Below, one piece after another: positions 25,469-34,574 of a DNA stretch of 64,000 nt. A model generated the notes under the pieces. The model had not been told where the DNA came from. It saw nothing but the letters and a program-made list of their open reading frames with translations, and ran no database searches. The DNA is from Clostridium algifaecis (lineage in GTDB: Bacteria; Bacillota; Clostridia; Clostridiales; Clostridiaceae): assembly GCF_017874415.1 (NCBI RefSeq), contig NZ_JAGGLM010000001.1:372001-436000 (forward strand), in the 5' to 3' direction. Position 1 is the first letter of the stretch. Every line of letters begins with the position of its first letter. The translations under genes and the position numbers were made by a program.

Positions 25469-26191
25469 ATGAGGGAAAAATTCGAAAGAACTTATGGAGG
25501 AGCGGTCAAAAAACTATTTTTTGCAGTAAATCCTCTTAAGAAGAAGATAATGAAGACTAATTGCACAGTGCATAAATTTATAATGATGCGATCAATTGAA
25601 ATATTAAAAAATGATGGATATGAAATTGAATCTGATTATTTTAGAGAGAATATATTTAATATGAATTCAGGAGTTAGCTGGGCGGATCAGGATTTTAAAA
25701 GCTCAAATCACTTTTATCATGTAATTAAAGGAAGGGGTCTTTATGGATTTTCAAATGCCCTTACGGAATGCAAAAAATATTATAATGAATCCATTGAGTT
25801 TGCAAAAGAAGATGATATGGATAAATCCTTATTTTATTTTGGTGCTGCATGTCACTTGATTCAGGATGTGACGGTACCGCAGCATGTAAACAACAGGCTG
25901 CTTAAAAGTCATAGAAAATTTGAACTCTGGATTATAGGAAGACTTCTGTCAGATTATTCTTTTATTGCTAGTGACAAGTTGGTGAGATATGATAAACTGG
26001 AAGATTATATAAAAAACAATGCAATAATGGCGAATAGTACTTATGTAAAAAATCTAGGGGTAAGGCCAATGGATGAAAGATATGAAAGAACAGCTTCTGC
26101 AATATTGAAAGAAGCACAGAGAACTACCGCCGGCTTTATGCTTGATTATTATTATGAAATAAAATCTCTTAAAAATTCTTCATTAAATTGA
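25469..26191 (+). CDS. Zinc-dependent phospholipase C-like protein without signal peptide
   Basis: This 240-residue protein has the zinc-ligand pattern of the alpha-toxin/PLC N-terminal domain: an early His (TVHKF, near residue 32), Asp in WADQD near 71, His in SNHFYH near 80, then HLIQDVTVPQH near 131 and HRKFELW near 149. Secreted clostridial PLCs begin their mature chain with a Trp that ligates zinc after signal cleavage. Here there is no signal peptide and no Trp in that position. It is either intracellular or spore-associated, or catalytically altered. It lies 32 bp after the propeller gene. Confidence 0.78.
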   Translation: MREKFERTYGGAVKKLFFAVNPLKKKIMKTNCTVHKFIMMRSIEILKNDGYEIESDYFRENIFNMNSGVSWADQDFKSSNHFYHVIKGRGLYGFSNALTECKKYYNESIEFAKEDDMDKSLFYFGAACHLIQDVTVPQHVNNRLLKSHRKFELWIIGRLLSDYSFIASDKLVRYDKLEDYIKNNAIMANSTYVKNLGVRPMDERYERTASAILKEAQRTTAGFMLDYYYEIKSLKNSSLN

Positions 26192-26271
26192 AGGATTTTT
26201 TTTATTTTTAGAGAACATCTTATATAATATATATTTACTTATTTTCTAATATATGGATTGGAGGATAGCTT

Positions 26272-26835
26272 ATGAGAAAGAAAGAAGTATTTATAAATAT
26301 GGAAAATGAAATATTCAGGGGAAATTTATTGGATATCGGTCTTGAAAATACAGGGATAGTATATAATATATATAAAGAATTCAACCATGGAATAAATATA
26401 GAATATATAAGTGGAGAAGAAGAAAAAGAGAGAATAAAAGAGGGTTATTATGATTTGTGTATTTTATTATTTTCATTTAACAAAATAAGATCCAGATTCA
26501 AGAAAAGAGCTATTATAGAACAAATACATAAATATTTAAATGATGATGGGATGCTTTATATATGGGATATAGATAAAAGGCCTGGTAGAATTTTTAATGG
26601 AGATATAAAAATATTAATTCCAGGCAAAAAATTGAAAGTGATAAAAATAAGAGATTTTAATATAACAGGTGATGATTCAAAAGAAAATACTGTTAATATT
26701 GTTAGCAAGTATTTTGATATGGAAGAATACAATTTTACAGAAGATATATATTATATAAAAGCCAGAAATAAGTGTAAAAAAGAGGAGTCAAAACAAGAAG
26801 AATTAAAAGAAGTCTCAATTACTGAAGATGTATAA
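26272..26835 (+). CDS. Methyltransferase-like protein of uncertain function
   Basis: The 187 residues show a class I methyltransferase-like outline. GNLLDIGLENTG near residue 17 resembles a degenerate SAM motif, YDLCILLFSF near 63 a strand-4 region, and YLNDDGMLYIWD near 92 a post-motif. The glycine-rich loop is poor, so enzymatic activity is uncertain. The C-terminal 25 residues are Lys/Glu-rich. GGAGG precedes the ATG. It lies between the phospholipase-like and radical SAM genes. No substrate can be proposed. Confidence 0.45.
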   Translation: MRKKEVFINMENEIFRGNLLDIGLENTGIVYNIYKEFNHGINIEYISGEEEKERIKEGYYDLCILLFSFNKIRSRFKKRAIIEQIHKYLNDDGMLYIWDIDKRPGRIFNGDIKILIPGKKLKVIKIRDFNITGDDSKENTVNIVSKYFDMEEYNFTEDIYYIKARNKCKKEESKQEELKEVSITEDV

Positions 26836-26950
26836 AGCGATCTTTTATAAATAAGGTATGGTAAAAATTTATAAAAAGTTTTATCATAAATATTGTGTAC
26901 AAATATTTAACTAGAATTAAAAATAATAATTATTAAAGGAGAAAAGATAA

Positions 26951-28663
26951 GTGAAGGTAATACTTTCAGCAATAAATGCAAAATTTATTCATAGTAATTT
27001 AGCTGTAAGATATTTGAGGGCTTTTACAGAAAAGCTTCAATATAATTGTATAATAAAAGAATTTTCAATAAATGACAGAAGAGAAAAGATGCTAGAGGAA
27101 ATAATGAAAGAAAGTCCCGATATAGTTGGCTTTTCATGTTATATATGGAACATAGATTATTGTACATCTTTAGCGAAACTTATAAAACTCATAAATCCTA
27201 AAATTAAAATAATTTATGGAGGACCTGAGGTATCATATGATTGCGTGAAATTTCTCGAAGAAAATAGCGGTGATTATGTCATATCTGGAGAAGGTGAGCT
27301 GCCTTATTACAAGCTTATAAATACGGAAATTGAATATAGAAAAAACAAAATATCATTAGATGACTATTTGTCAAGCTTAAAAAGTATAGGAGGACTCTGT
27401 TCAAAATACGAAAATAAAATTATGTTCAATGAAAATAGAGAGTCCATAGATATGAACAATATTGTTTTTCCATATTATGAAAATGATAACTTAGAAAATA
27501 AAATAGTATACTATGAATCGTCACGAGGATGTCCATTTTCTTGTAAATATTGTTTGTCTTCTATAACAAAGGGCGTAAAATTTTTAGATGAGAACAGGGT
27601 GAAGTCAGAACTAGATTTCCTAATAAATAAAGGCGCAAAGCTTATAAAATTTGTAGATAGAACTTTTAACTGCAATCCTGAATTTGCTATGGATATATGG
27701 AATTTTATAATAGAAAAGAATGTTGATGTAACATTTCATTTTGAAATTTCAGCTGATATTTTGACAGATGAAGAAATAAAGGTCTTGAATAGGGCACCAA
27801 AAGGTAGAATACAGCTTGAAGTTGGAGTGCAGACTACTAACTTTGAAATACTTAAGAATATAAACAGACATGTGAGTTTTGATGAAATAAAAGATAAAGT
27901 TAAGAAAGTGCAAAAATCTCATAATATAAACCAGCACCTGGATTTGATAGCAGGTCTTCCTGGAGAAGATTTTGAGTCTTTTAAGAATTCTTTTAATGAT
28001 GTGTATTCCATAAGACCGGAAAAGATACAGCTTGGGTTTTTAAAACTTTTAAAAGGTTCATCTATGAGATATGAAGCTAAAAAGTGGAATATGGTGTATT
28101 CACCATATCCACCATACGAAATATTAAAGACAGATTCAATTAGCTATCATGAAATAGTAATTCTAAAGAGAATTGATGAAGTTGTTGATAAATATTATAA
28201 TTCAGGCAAGTTCAACAATATATTAAAATATTTTTTAAGCAGATTCAATACCCATTTTGATTTTTATAATGAACTCGGAAACTTTTTTTATAATAAAGGA
28301 TATTTAAATAGAAATATATCTGCAATAGAATATTATAGGGTTTTTTTAGAATTTAATGAAGAGCTTTTAAAAGAGGATAATTTTGAACTAAAAGAAATAG
28401 TAAAATACGATTATCTTAAGTTTAACAAAAAAAGATGGCTTCCAGATTTCTTGATTAGAGAAAGAGTTAAAAGCGAAGAAAAAATTATAAAGGATAAAAT
28501 TAAATTAGGTGAAATAGATGTTTCCGGGAATTATCATATAGAAAAATTTTTTGTAGATATACAGAAGTTTAAGGATACTTCTGTTTTAGATAAAAAACGG
28601 GGATATATAGTATTTGATGGTAAAAGTGAAAGGGAGATAAACTTATTTAATATAAAGTTTTAA
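26951..28663 (+). CDS. B12-binding-domain radical SAM protein
   Basis: This 570-residue protein has an N-terminal cobalamin-binding-like Rossmann domain (through about residue 130, with VGFSCYIWN and IIYGGPEVS) and a radical SAM core carrying the cluster motif CPFSCKYC near residue 195. A C-terminal DUF4080-type domain follows. Such proteins often catalyse methyl transfers or unknown radical chemistry. Whether it binds B12 cannot be told. The GTG start follows AAAGGAG. It is followed by a strong terminator. Confidence 0.82.
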   Translation: MKVILSAINAKFIHSNLAVRYLRAFTEKLQYNCIIKEFSINDRREKMLEEIMKESPDIVGFSCYIWNIDYCTSLAKLIKLINPKIKIIYGGPEVSYDCVKFLEENSGDYVISGEGELPYYKLINTEIEYRKNKISLDDYLSSLKSIGGLCSKYENKIMFNENRESIDMNNIVFPYYENDNLENKIVYYESSRGCPFSCKYCLSSITKGVKFLDENRVKSELDFLINKGAKLIKFVDRTFNCNPEFAMDIWNFIIEKNVDVTFHFEISADILTDEEIKVLNRAPKGRIQLEVGVQTTNFEILKNINRHVSFDEIKDKVKKVQKSHNINQHLDLIAGLPGEDFESFKNSFNDVYSIRPEKIQLGFLKLLKGSSMRYEAKKWNMVYSPYPPYEILKTDSISYHEIVILKRIDEVVDKYYNSGKFNNILKYFLSRFNTHFDFYNELGNFFYNKGYLNRNISAIEYYRVFLEFNEELLKEDNFELKEIVKYDYLKFNKKRWLPDFLIRERVKSEEKIIKDKIKLGEIDVSGNYHIEKFFVDIQKFKDTSVLDKKRGYIVFDGKSEREINLFNIKF

Positions 28664-28680
28664 ATTGAAAATAAGCCTTT

Positions 28681-28728
28681 TAGGAGATGTATTAAAAAAA
28701 TTATTTTAATACATCTCCTATTTATTTT
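28681..28728 (+). terminator. Terminator after the radical SAM gene
   Basis: Arms 28681-28697 and 28704-28720 form a long stem containing GGAGATGTATT and its complement, then TTTATTTT. The AT-rich gap to 28860 probably holds the hydrogenase operon promoter. Confidence 0.85.
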
Positions 28729-28860
28729 AAGAAATTAATGAGTTGATTATTATATGAATATAGTTAAAAATTCTACTTATGCCATAAATATAGAATTATT
28801 TACCTGATTATAGTATTATTTATTTAAATTAAATTTATTTTATGGGAGTTGAGGATATTT

Positions 28861-29358
28861 ATGTTAACCACAGAGAAACGAAATCCTAAGCATGATGATT
28901 TATATGGACAGGATATAATTCAAAAATATCCTAAGGAACAAAGATATACTCTTGCTATTCTTCAAGATATACAGAGAAGGTACAAGTATATACCAAGAGA
29001 AGCTATGGAAAATTTAGCTAAGCATTTAGAAACACCTTTAAGTAGATTATATGGTATGGCCACATTTTATAAGGCACTTAGTCTTACTCCGAAAGGAGAA
29101 AATATAATAACAGTGTGTGATGGGACTGCCTGCCACGTTACTGGCTCCATGATTGTGATAGATGAACTTGAAAAGGCACTAGGAATTAAGCCTGGTGAAA
29201 CTACAGAAGACCATAAATTCTCAATAAATACAGTTAATTGTATAGGATGCTGTGCAATAGCTCCTGTTATGATGATAAATGATAAATATTATGGAAACTT
29301 AACACCTAAAAAAGTTGAAGAAATTCTTAATGGATATAGAGGTGAGCGAAATGAGTAA
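28861..29358 (+). CDS. hydC: NuoE-like [2Fe-2S] subunit of NADH-linked [FeFe] hydrogenase
   Basis: This 165-residue thioredoxin-fold ferredoxin has cysteines in CDGTACHVTGS (near residue 86) and NCIGCCAIAP (near 124), which bind the [2Fe-2S] cluster of NuoE/HydC subunits. The ATG at 28861 has GGGAG and GAGGA upstream. An in-frame TTG at 28849 is less likely. It overlaps the NuoF-like gene by 8 bp (ATGAGTAA), implying coupled translation. It begins a five-gene operon with NuoF-, NuoG- and HycB-like subunits and HydA. In bifurcating hydrogenases it completes the NADH site chain. Confidence 0.9.
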   Translation: MLTTEKRNPKHDDLYGQDIIQKYPKEQRYTLAILQDIQRRYKYIPREAMENLAKHLETPLSRLYGMATFYKALSLTPKGENIITVCDGTACHVTGSMIVIDELEKALGIKPGETTEDHKFSINTVNCIGCCAIAPVMMINDKYYGNLTPKKVEEILNGYRGERNE

Positions 29359-31150
29359 TAAAAGAATTGTAAACGTATGCTGCGGTACGGGTTGCCTGGC
29401 AAAAGGCAGTATGGAAGTTTATGAAGAATTAAAATCTCAAATAGCTAAATTAAATGTGTATGCTGAAGTAAATATTCAATTAAAAAGCACAGGTTGTGAT
29501 GGACTGTGTGAAAAAGGTCCTTTGCTAAAAATATATCCTGATAATATAGCATATTTTAAAGTTAAAGTAGATGATGTAGAAGAGGTAGTAAAAAAGACTT
29601 TGATAAAAGGTGAAATAATAGACAGGCTATTATATTTTGAAACTTCTACTAAAAAAAGACTTAGAAATCATAAGGAAAGTGAATTTTGCAAAAGACAGTA
29701 TAAAATTGCTCTTAGAAATGTAGGTGAAATAGATCCAACAAGCCTTGATGATTATATTGAAAGAGGAGGGTATAAGGCATTAAAAAAAGTAATAAGTAGT
29801 ATGAAACCTGAAGATGTACTTAAAGAAGTATCGGAATCAAAACTTAGAGGAAGAGGAGGAGCAGGATTTCCAACCGGGCGTAAGTGGAAAACTGCAGCAG
29901 ATATTGATACAAGCCCTATATATGTGGTTTGTAATGGTGATGAAGGAGATCCGGGAGCTTTTATGGATAGGAGCATAATGGAGGGTGATCCTAATAGCGT
30001 TATAGAAGGCATGATAATTTGTGCTTATTCAATAGGAGGTACAAATGGATTTGCATATATAAGAGATGAATATGGACTTGCTGTAGAAAATATGCAAAAG
30101 GCAATAGACAAGGCAAGAGAGGAAAATTTGCTAGGAAAAAATATATTAGGAAGTAATTTTTCATTTGATATACAGATAGTAAGAGGCGGTGGTGCATTTG
30201 TATGCGGCGAATCTACAGCACTTATGTCATCGATAGAAGGAAAAGTAGGAGAGCCTAGAGCTAAATATATACACACTACTGAAAAAGGACTTTGGGGACA
30301 TCCTACAGTTTTGAATAATGTAGAAACCTGGGCAAATATACCTATAATAATTGAAAAAGGTGGACAGTGGTATAGTTCTATAGGAACTATGAAGGATAGT
30401 AAAGGGACAAAGGTATTTTCATTGGTAGGAAAAGTTAAAAATACAGGGCTTGTAGAAGTACCAATGGGAACAACACTAAAGGAGATAATATATGATATAG
30501 GTGGCGGCGTATTAAATAACAGAGAGTTCAAGGCAGTTCAAATAGGTGGGCCTTCTGGAGGATGTCTACCAGGAGAGTGTTTGGATTTACCTGTAGATTA
30601 TGATACCTTGGTCAAAGCTGATTCTATGATGGGTTCAGGTGGTATGATCGTAATGGATGACAGAACCTGTATGGTAGATGTAACAAGATACTACTTGAGC
30701 TTTTTAGCTGAGGAATCCTGTGGAAAATGTGTACCTTGCAGAGAAGGAATAAAAAGAATGCTTGAAATACTCACTGATATATGTAATGGAGGCGGAAGAG
30801 AAGGGGATATAGAAGAACTTTTAGAAATAAGTTCAATGACAAGTAAGGCATCCCTCTACAGTCTTGGCAAAAGTGCACCAAATCCAGTAATTGCATCTAT
30901 CAGATATTTTAGAGATGAATTTGAAGAGCATATAATAAATAAAAGATGCAGGGCAGGAGTTTGTAAAAAGCTTACTACTTTTGTTATAGATAAAGAGAAA
31001 TGTATTGGATGCGATATGTGCAGAAAGAATTGTCCAGGTAATTGCATCACAGGAGAAATCAAAAAATCATATGAAATAGATGCTGATCAGTGTGTAAGAT
31101 GTGGAAATTGCATGAATATCTGTAGATTTAATGCTGTTAAAGTTCTATAG
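29351..31150 (+). CDS. hydB: NuoF-like NADH-binding subunit of [FeFe] hydrogenase
   Basis: This 599-residue flavoprotein has an N-terminal thioredoxin-like [2Fe-2S] domain (CCGTGCLAKG near residue 10, TGCDGLCEKG near 47), then the FMN/NADH domain with GRGGAGFPTGRKW near 164, an SLBB segment, and ESCGKCVPCREG near 456. The C-terminus adds two [4Fe-4S] motifs (CIGCDMCRKNCPGNC and CVRCGNCMNICRF). This domain order is that of HydB of NAD-dependent electron-bifurcating hydrogenases, where FMN lies at the NADH site. The ATG at 29351 follows GGTGAG. An in-frame ATG at 29315 would lie deep inside the preceding gene. Confidence 0.92.
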   Translation: MSNKRIVNVCCGTGCLAKGSMEVYEELKSQIAKLNVYAEVNIQLKSTGCDGLCEKGPLLKIYPDNIAYFKVKVDDVEEVVKKTLIKGEIIDRLLYFETSTKKRLRNHKESEFCKRQYKIALRNVGEIDPTSLDDYIERGGYKALKKVISSMKPEDVLKEVSESKLRGRGGAGFPTGRKWKTAADIDTSPIYVVCNGDEGDPGAFMDRSIMEGDPNSVIEGMIICAYSIGGTNGFAYIRDEYGLAVENMQKAIDKAREENLLGKNILGSNFSFDIQIVRGGGAFVCGESTALMSSIEGKVGEPRAKYIHTTEKGLWGHPTVLNNVETWANIPIIIEKGGQWYSSIGTMKDSKGTKVFSLVGKVKNTGLVEVPMGTTLKEIIYDIGGGVLNNREFKAVQIGGPSGGCLPGECLDLPVDYDTLVKADSMMGSGGMIVMDDRTCMVDVTRYYLSFLAEESCGKCVPCREGIKRMLEILTDICNGGGREGDIEELLEISSMTSKASLYSLGKSAPNPVIASIRYFRDEFEEHIINKRCRAGVCKKLTTFVIDKEKCIGCDMCRKNCPGNCITGEIKKSYEIDADQCVRCGNCMNICRFNAVKVL

Positions 31151-31165
31151 GAGGTGAATTTAAAT

Positions 31166-31921
31166 ATGAAAATTACAATAGATGGAAAAGTTTGTGAAGC
31201 TAAAAAAGGTGAATTTATATTACAAATAGCTAGAAGAAATAACATATATATGCCTACATTATGCCATAGTGATGCACTGCCGGGACTTGCTAGCTGTAGG
31301 CTTTGTGTAGTAGAGGTTATAGATAGAGGTCGTTCAAAAATTGTAACGGCCTGCATATTTCCTATAAGTAAAGAAGTAAAGGTTATAACTAATTCAGATG
31401 CTATAAAAAGAATGAGAAAAAATATACTTACTCTTCTTAAAATACAATGTCCTGAAAATAAAGAAATAGGTGAAATGGCTAAAGCTTTTGGAGTTGAAGA
31501 AAAAAGAGTAAAAAGATTTAAACTAGATCCAAAAGAAAATTGCATTCTATGTGGATTATGTGTGAAAGCTTGCAGCGAAATGGGTGTTGGAGCTATTTCA
31601 ACTATTAATAGAGGAATGTACAAAAAAGTTGATACTCCATATCATGAGCCTTCTTCAACTTGTATAGGATGTGCTTCATGTGCTAATGTATGTCCAACTA
31701 ATGCAATAAAAGTTATAGATAACAGTGGAGAAAGAGAAATATGGGGCAAAAAATTTAAAATGGTAAAATGCGATATGTGTGGAGAGTATTTTGCTACAGA
31801 AGAACATGTAAAATATGCTTATGACAAGATTGGAATAAATGAACCTAAAGAGCTTATTTGCAGTAGTTGTAAGAAAAAAATTGCAGCTAGTGACGTAAAA
31901 CATATGCTTGAAAATAGTTAG
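31166..31921 (+). CDS. NuoG-like iron-sulfur subunit with C-terminal Cys4 motif
   Basis: This 251-residue protein resembles the N-terminal part of NuoG/HydA. A plant-type [2Fe-2S] domain (CHSDALPGLASCRLC, near residue 33) and a His-Cys segment near 95 come first. Two [4Fe-4S] motifs follow (CILCGLCVKAC near 120, CIGCASCANVCP near 162). The molybdopterin domain of complex I is absent. The C-terminus adds CDMCGEY and CSSCKKK, a CXXC pair set that could bind zinc. AGGAGGTG precedes the ATG at 31166. In three-subunit hydrogenases this module is fused to HydA. Here it is a separate protein. Confidence 0.87.
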   Translation: MKITIDGKVCEAKKGEFILQIARRNNIYMPTLCHSDALPGLASCRLCVVEVIDRGRSKIVTACIFPISKEVKVITNSDAIKRMRKNILTLLKIQCPENKEIGEMAKAFGVEEKRVKRFKLDPKENCILCGLCVKACSEMGVGAISTINRGMYKKVDTPYHEPSSTCIGCASCANVCPTNAIKVIDNSGEREIWGKKFKMVKCDMCGEYFATEEHVKYAYDKIGINEPKELICSSCKKKIAASDVKHMLENS

Positions 31922-31966
31922 TTTAATATACTTACTAATTGAAGTAAGGAAAGGATGGTAAATTAA

Positions 31967-32467
31967 ATGAGTGTAGATTTTAATTCTTTTGTAGTAGCAG
32001 ATCCATCTAAATGTATAGGATGTAGAGCTTGCGAAATTGCTTGTGCTGCAGGTCATAGAGAAAATAATAACGGTAAAACTATTGGGACTATGAATAGAGT
32101 AGTAACTCCAAAATTGTTCATGGTAAAAGATGAAGGTATGGTTATGCCTATTCAATGCAGACATTGTGAAGATGCACCTTGCATAAGTGCATGCCCTGTT
32201 GATGCTATATTAAAAAGTGGTGAAAGTGTAATTATAAATGAAAATGCATGCATTGGATGCAAAACCTGTACGCTGGTATGTCCTGTAGGGGCTGTAGAGT
32301 TGCTGCCTAGAGTTGAAAGCAATATAATTACAGGACAAATTGAAACTAAGGTTAAGCTAGCTGCTTATAAATGTGATTTATGCAGTGAAAATGGCAAAGA
32401 ACCTGTATGCGTTAGAGAATGCCCAAAAGATGCTTTAAAATTAGTAAGGCCTAAAGAAAAAATTTAG
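31967..32467 (+). CDS. HycB/HydN-type four-cluster ferredoxin subunit
   Basis: This 166-residue polyferredoxin has four [4Fe-4S] cysteine groups: CIGCRACEIAC near residue 17, CRHCEDAPCISACP near 64, CIGCKTCTLVCP near 97 and CDLCSENGKEPVCVRECP near 136. HycB/HydN-type proteins shuttle electrons in hydrogenase or formate dehydrogenase complexes. Its place between the NuoG-like subunit and HydA suggests it links NADH-side clusters to the hydrogenase subunit or gives a ferredoxin docking site. It starts 45 bp after the previous gene with AAGGATGG upstream. Confidence 0.87.
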   Translation: MSVDFNSFVVADPSKCIGCRACEIACAAGHRENNNGKTIGTMNRVVTPKLFMVKDEGMVMPIQCRHCEDAPCISACPVDAILKSGESVIINENACIGCKTCTLVCPVGAVELLPRVESNIITGQIETKVKLAAYKCDLCSENGKEPVCVRECPKDALKLVRPKEKI

Positions 32468-32487
32468 TAAAGAAGGGAATGTTAAAT

Positions 32488-33864
32488 ATGGAATCTAGTA
32501 CTTCTATGATAAATATAGATGGAGAATTATGTACAGGATGTAGACGATGTGCGGAAGTGTGTCCTGTAGATGCAATAAAAGGAGAACAAAGTAAACCTCA
32601 AAAAATAGATACAGAAAAATGTGTTATGTGTGGACAATGCATTCAGATATGTAATGGATATAGATCTGTTTATGATAATATTCCTACTTCAATGAGTAAA
32701 GAAGCATTTGAAAGAGGGATGCTGGATGATATTGATGAACCTTTATTTGCAGCATATAACAAAGGACAAGTAAAAAAGGTCAAAGAGATATTAAAAAATA
32801 AGGATATATTTAAAATAGTACAATGTGCACCGGCTGTTAGAGTTGCTATAGGTGAAGACTTTGGACTGCCACTTGGAACTTTAAGCTTTGGAAAGATGGC
32901 AGCTGCACTTAGAAGATTAGGATTTGATAAGGTGTATGACACAAATCTTGGTGCTGATCTTACTATAATGGAAGAGGGAAGTGAATTAATAAATAGACTA
33001 ATGCAAGGTGGAGTTTTACCAATGTTTACTTCATGCTGTCCTGCATGGGTAAAGTATCTAGAACAGACATATCCAGAACTTTTACCAAACCTTTCAAGTT
33101 GCAAATCCCCTAATCAGATGGCTGGAGCTATTTTTAAAACTTATGGTGCAGATATAAATAAAATTAATCCTGATAAAATATATAATGTGTCTGTTATGCC
33201 ATGTACCTGTAAAGAGTTTGAAAGTGAAAGAGAAGAGATGCACGATAGTGGATATAGAGATGTAGATGCTGTTATAACTACAAGAGAACTGGCACAGCTA
33301 ATAAAAGATGCTGGAATAGATTTTACTACTATTTGTGAAGAAGAATTTGATACACCACTTGGAATGTACAGTGGGGCAGGTACTATATTTGGCTCAACAG
33401 GTGGAGTTATGGAAGCAGCTCTTAGAACAGGTTATGAATTGTATACAAAAAAACCTATTCCTAAAATAGATCTTACCATGGTAAGAGGCAAAGAAGGTTT
33501 TAGAACTGCAGAAGTTGATTTGGAAGATTTTAAGCTTAAAGTAGGAGTGGTTTCAGGATTAAAACATGTAAAAGAATTAATGGAGTCTATAAAAGAAGGT
33601 AAATGTGATATCCATTTTATAGAAGTTATGGCATGTCCTGAGGGATGTATAAGCGGAGGTGGACAGCCTAAAGTTATATTTGATTCTGATAGAGAGGAAG
33701 CATATAGTAACAGAAAGAAAGGATTATATAATCATGATGCTAATCTTACATGCAGAAAATCTCATGAAAATCCAGAAATAAAAAAATTATATAATGATTT
33801 TTTAGGAGAGCCGCTTGGAGCTAAATCTAATAAATTGTTGCATACAAAATATAAATCCAGCTAA
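32488..33864 (+). CDS. hydA: [FeFe] hydrogenase catalytic subunit
   Basis: This 458-residue catalytic subunit has two N-terminal [4Fe-4S] motifs (CTGCRRCAEVCP near residue 14, CVMCGQCIQIC near 48) and an H-cluster domain with the three signatures TSCCPAW (L1, near 181), MPCTCKEFE (L2, near 237) and EVMACPEGCISGGGQP (L3, near 378). It lacks the longer N-terminal ferredoxin domains of CpI-type enzymes, which are supplied by separate subunits here. L2 has Cys where Ala is common, and L3 has PEG rather than PGG or HGG. The ATG at 32488 has AGAAGGG at suitable distance. In such complexes hydrogen is made or used with NADH and ferredoxin together. Confidence 0.93.
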   Translation: MESSTSMINIDGELCTGCRRCAEVCPVDAIKGEQSKPQKIDTEKCVMCGQCIQICNGYRSVYDNIPTSMSKEAFERGMLDDIDEPLFAAYNKGQVKKVKEILKNKDIFKIVQCAPAVRVAIGEDFGLPLGTLSFGKMAAALRRLGFDKVYDTNLGADLTIMEEGSELINRLMQGGVLPMFTSCCPAWVKYLEQTYPELLPNLSSCKSPNQMAGAIFKTYGADINKINPDKIYNVSVMPCTCKEFESEREEMHDSGYRDVDAVITTRELAQLIKDAGIDFTTICEEEFDTPLGMYSGAGTIFGSTGGVMEAALRTGYELYTKKPIPKIDLTMVRGKEGFRTAEVDLEDFKLKVGVVSGLKHVKELMESIKEGKCDIHFIEVMACPEGCISGGGQPKVIFDSDREEAYSNRKKGLYNHDANLTCRKSHENPEIKKLYNDFLGEPLGAKSNKLLHTKYKSS

Positions 33865-33885
33865 TTAATGTTAAAAAGTAACTTT

Positions 33886-33933
33886 AAAATAATCCTCTAA
33901 TAGTTTAAATAACTTATAGAGGATTATTTTTTT
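33886..33933. terminator. Terminator after the hydrogenase operon
   Basis: Arms 33886-33899 and 33917-33930 form a 14-bp stem followed by a T run on the plus strand. It lies 7 bp from the convergent def gene and may serve both directions. Confidence 0.85.
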
Positions 33934-33939
33934 GAAAAT

Positions 33940-34413
33940 TTATTCTTCATCAAGTTTATACATTTTCTTAGCTTTTTCCATATATAATATACCATCCAGG
34001 TGATCTATTTCATGACAAAATGCTTTTGCAAGAAGACCGTCTGCATTGTATTTTATTTCTTCTCCATTTAAGTTCATTCCTGTTACAATAACTTTTTTAG
34101 GTCTTATTACGATGCCTTCATATCCAGGATAGCTTAGACAGCCTTCTGTGCTTTTTTCGTGTCCAATCTTTTTTATTATTTTAGGATTTATAAGAGTTAT
34201 TAATCCGGACTTATCTTCACTTAAATCTATTACTATAATTTTTTTAAGCACACCAATTTGTGGTGCAGCAAGACCTATTCCGCCGCTGTTTTTATATAAT
34301 GTATCTTTTAAATCCTGTGCAATATTTAAAATATCATTATCTATAGTTTCAACTCGTCTGCTAACTCTCTTAAGAATTTTATTTCCATATTTTAATACTT
34401 CCTTTACTGCCAA
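33940..34413 (-). CDS. def: Peptide deformylase
   Basis: This 157-residue metalloenzyme removes the N-formyl group from nascent proteins. All three motifs are present: GIGLAAPQIG near residue 42, EGCLSYPG near 89 and HEIDHLDG near 134. Cys and the two His ligate the metal. The TTG start lies 8 bp after GGAGG on the minus strand. It runs convergent with the hydrogenase operon. Its usual partner fmt is not next to it. Confidence 0.92.
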   Translation of the reverse strand: MAVKEVLKYGNKILKRVSRRVETIDNDILNIAQDLKDTLYKNSGGIGLAAPQIGVLKKIIVIDLSEDKSGLITLINPKIIKKIGHEKSTEGCLSYPGYEGIVIRPKKVIVTGMNLNGEEIKYNADGLLAKAFCHEIDHLDGILYMEKAKKMYKLDEE

Positions 34414-34574
34414 GTTATTACCTCCTCGTAGAAAAACATTTATATATTAATTATACAGATATTCAAAATAACAATCAATTATAAACCTAAAATTTGGAAA
34501 TAATTATATATATACATATGTAAAATAATATAGTATACTAATGTATATACACTAATTTCATGGAGGAAATACTA

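Noticed and set aside
31087-31623. 178-codon minus-strand ORF opposite the hydrogenase genes
   Set aside because: It is antisense to the NuoF/NuoG-like genes, lacks family motifs and a ribosome binding site, and spans a gene junction.
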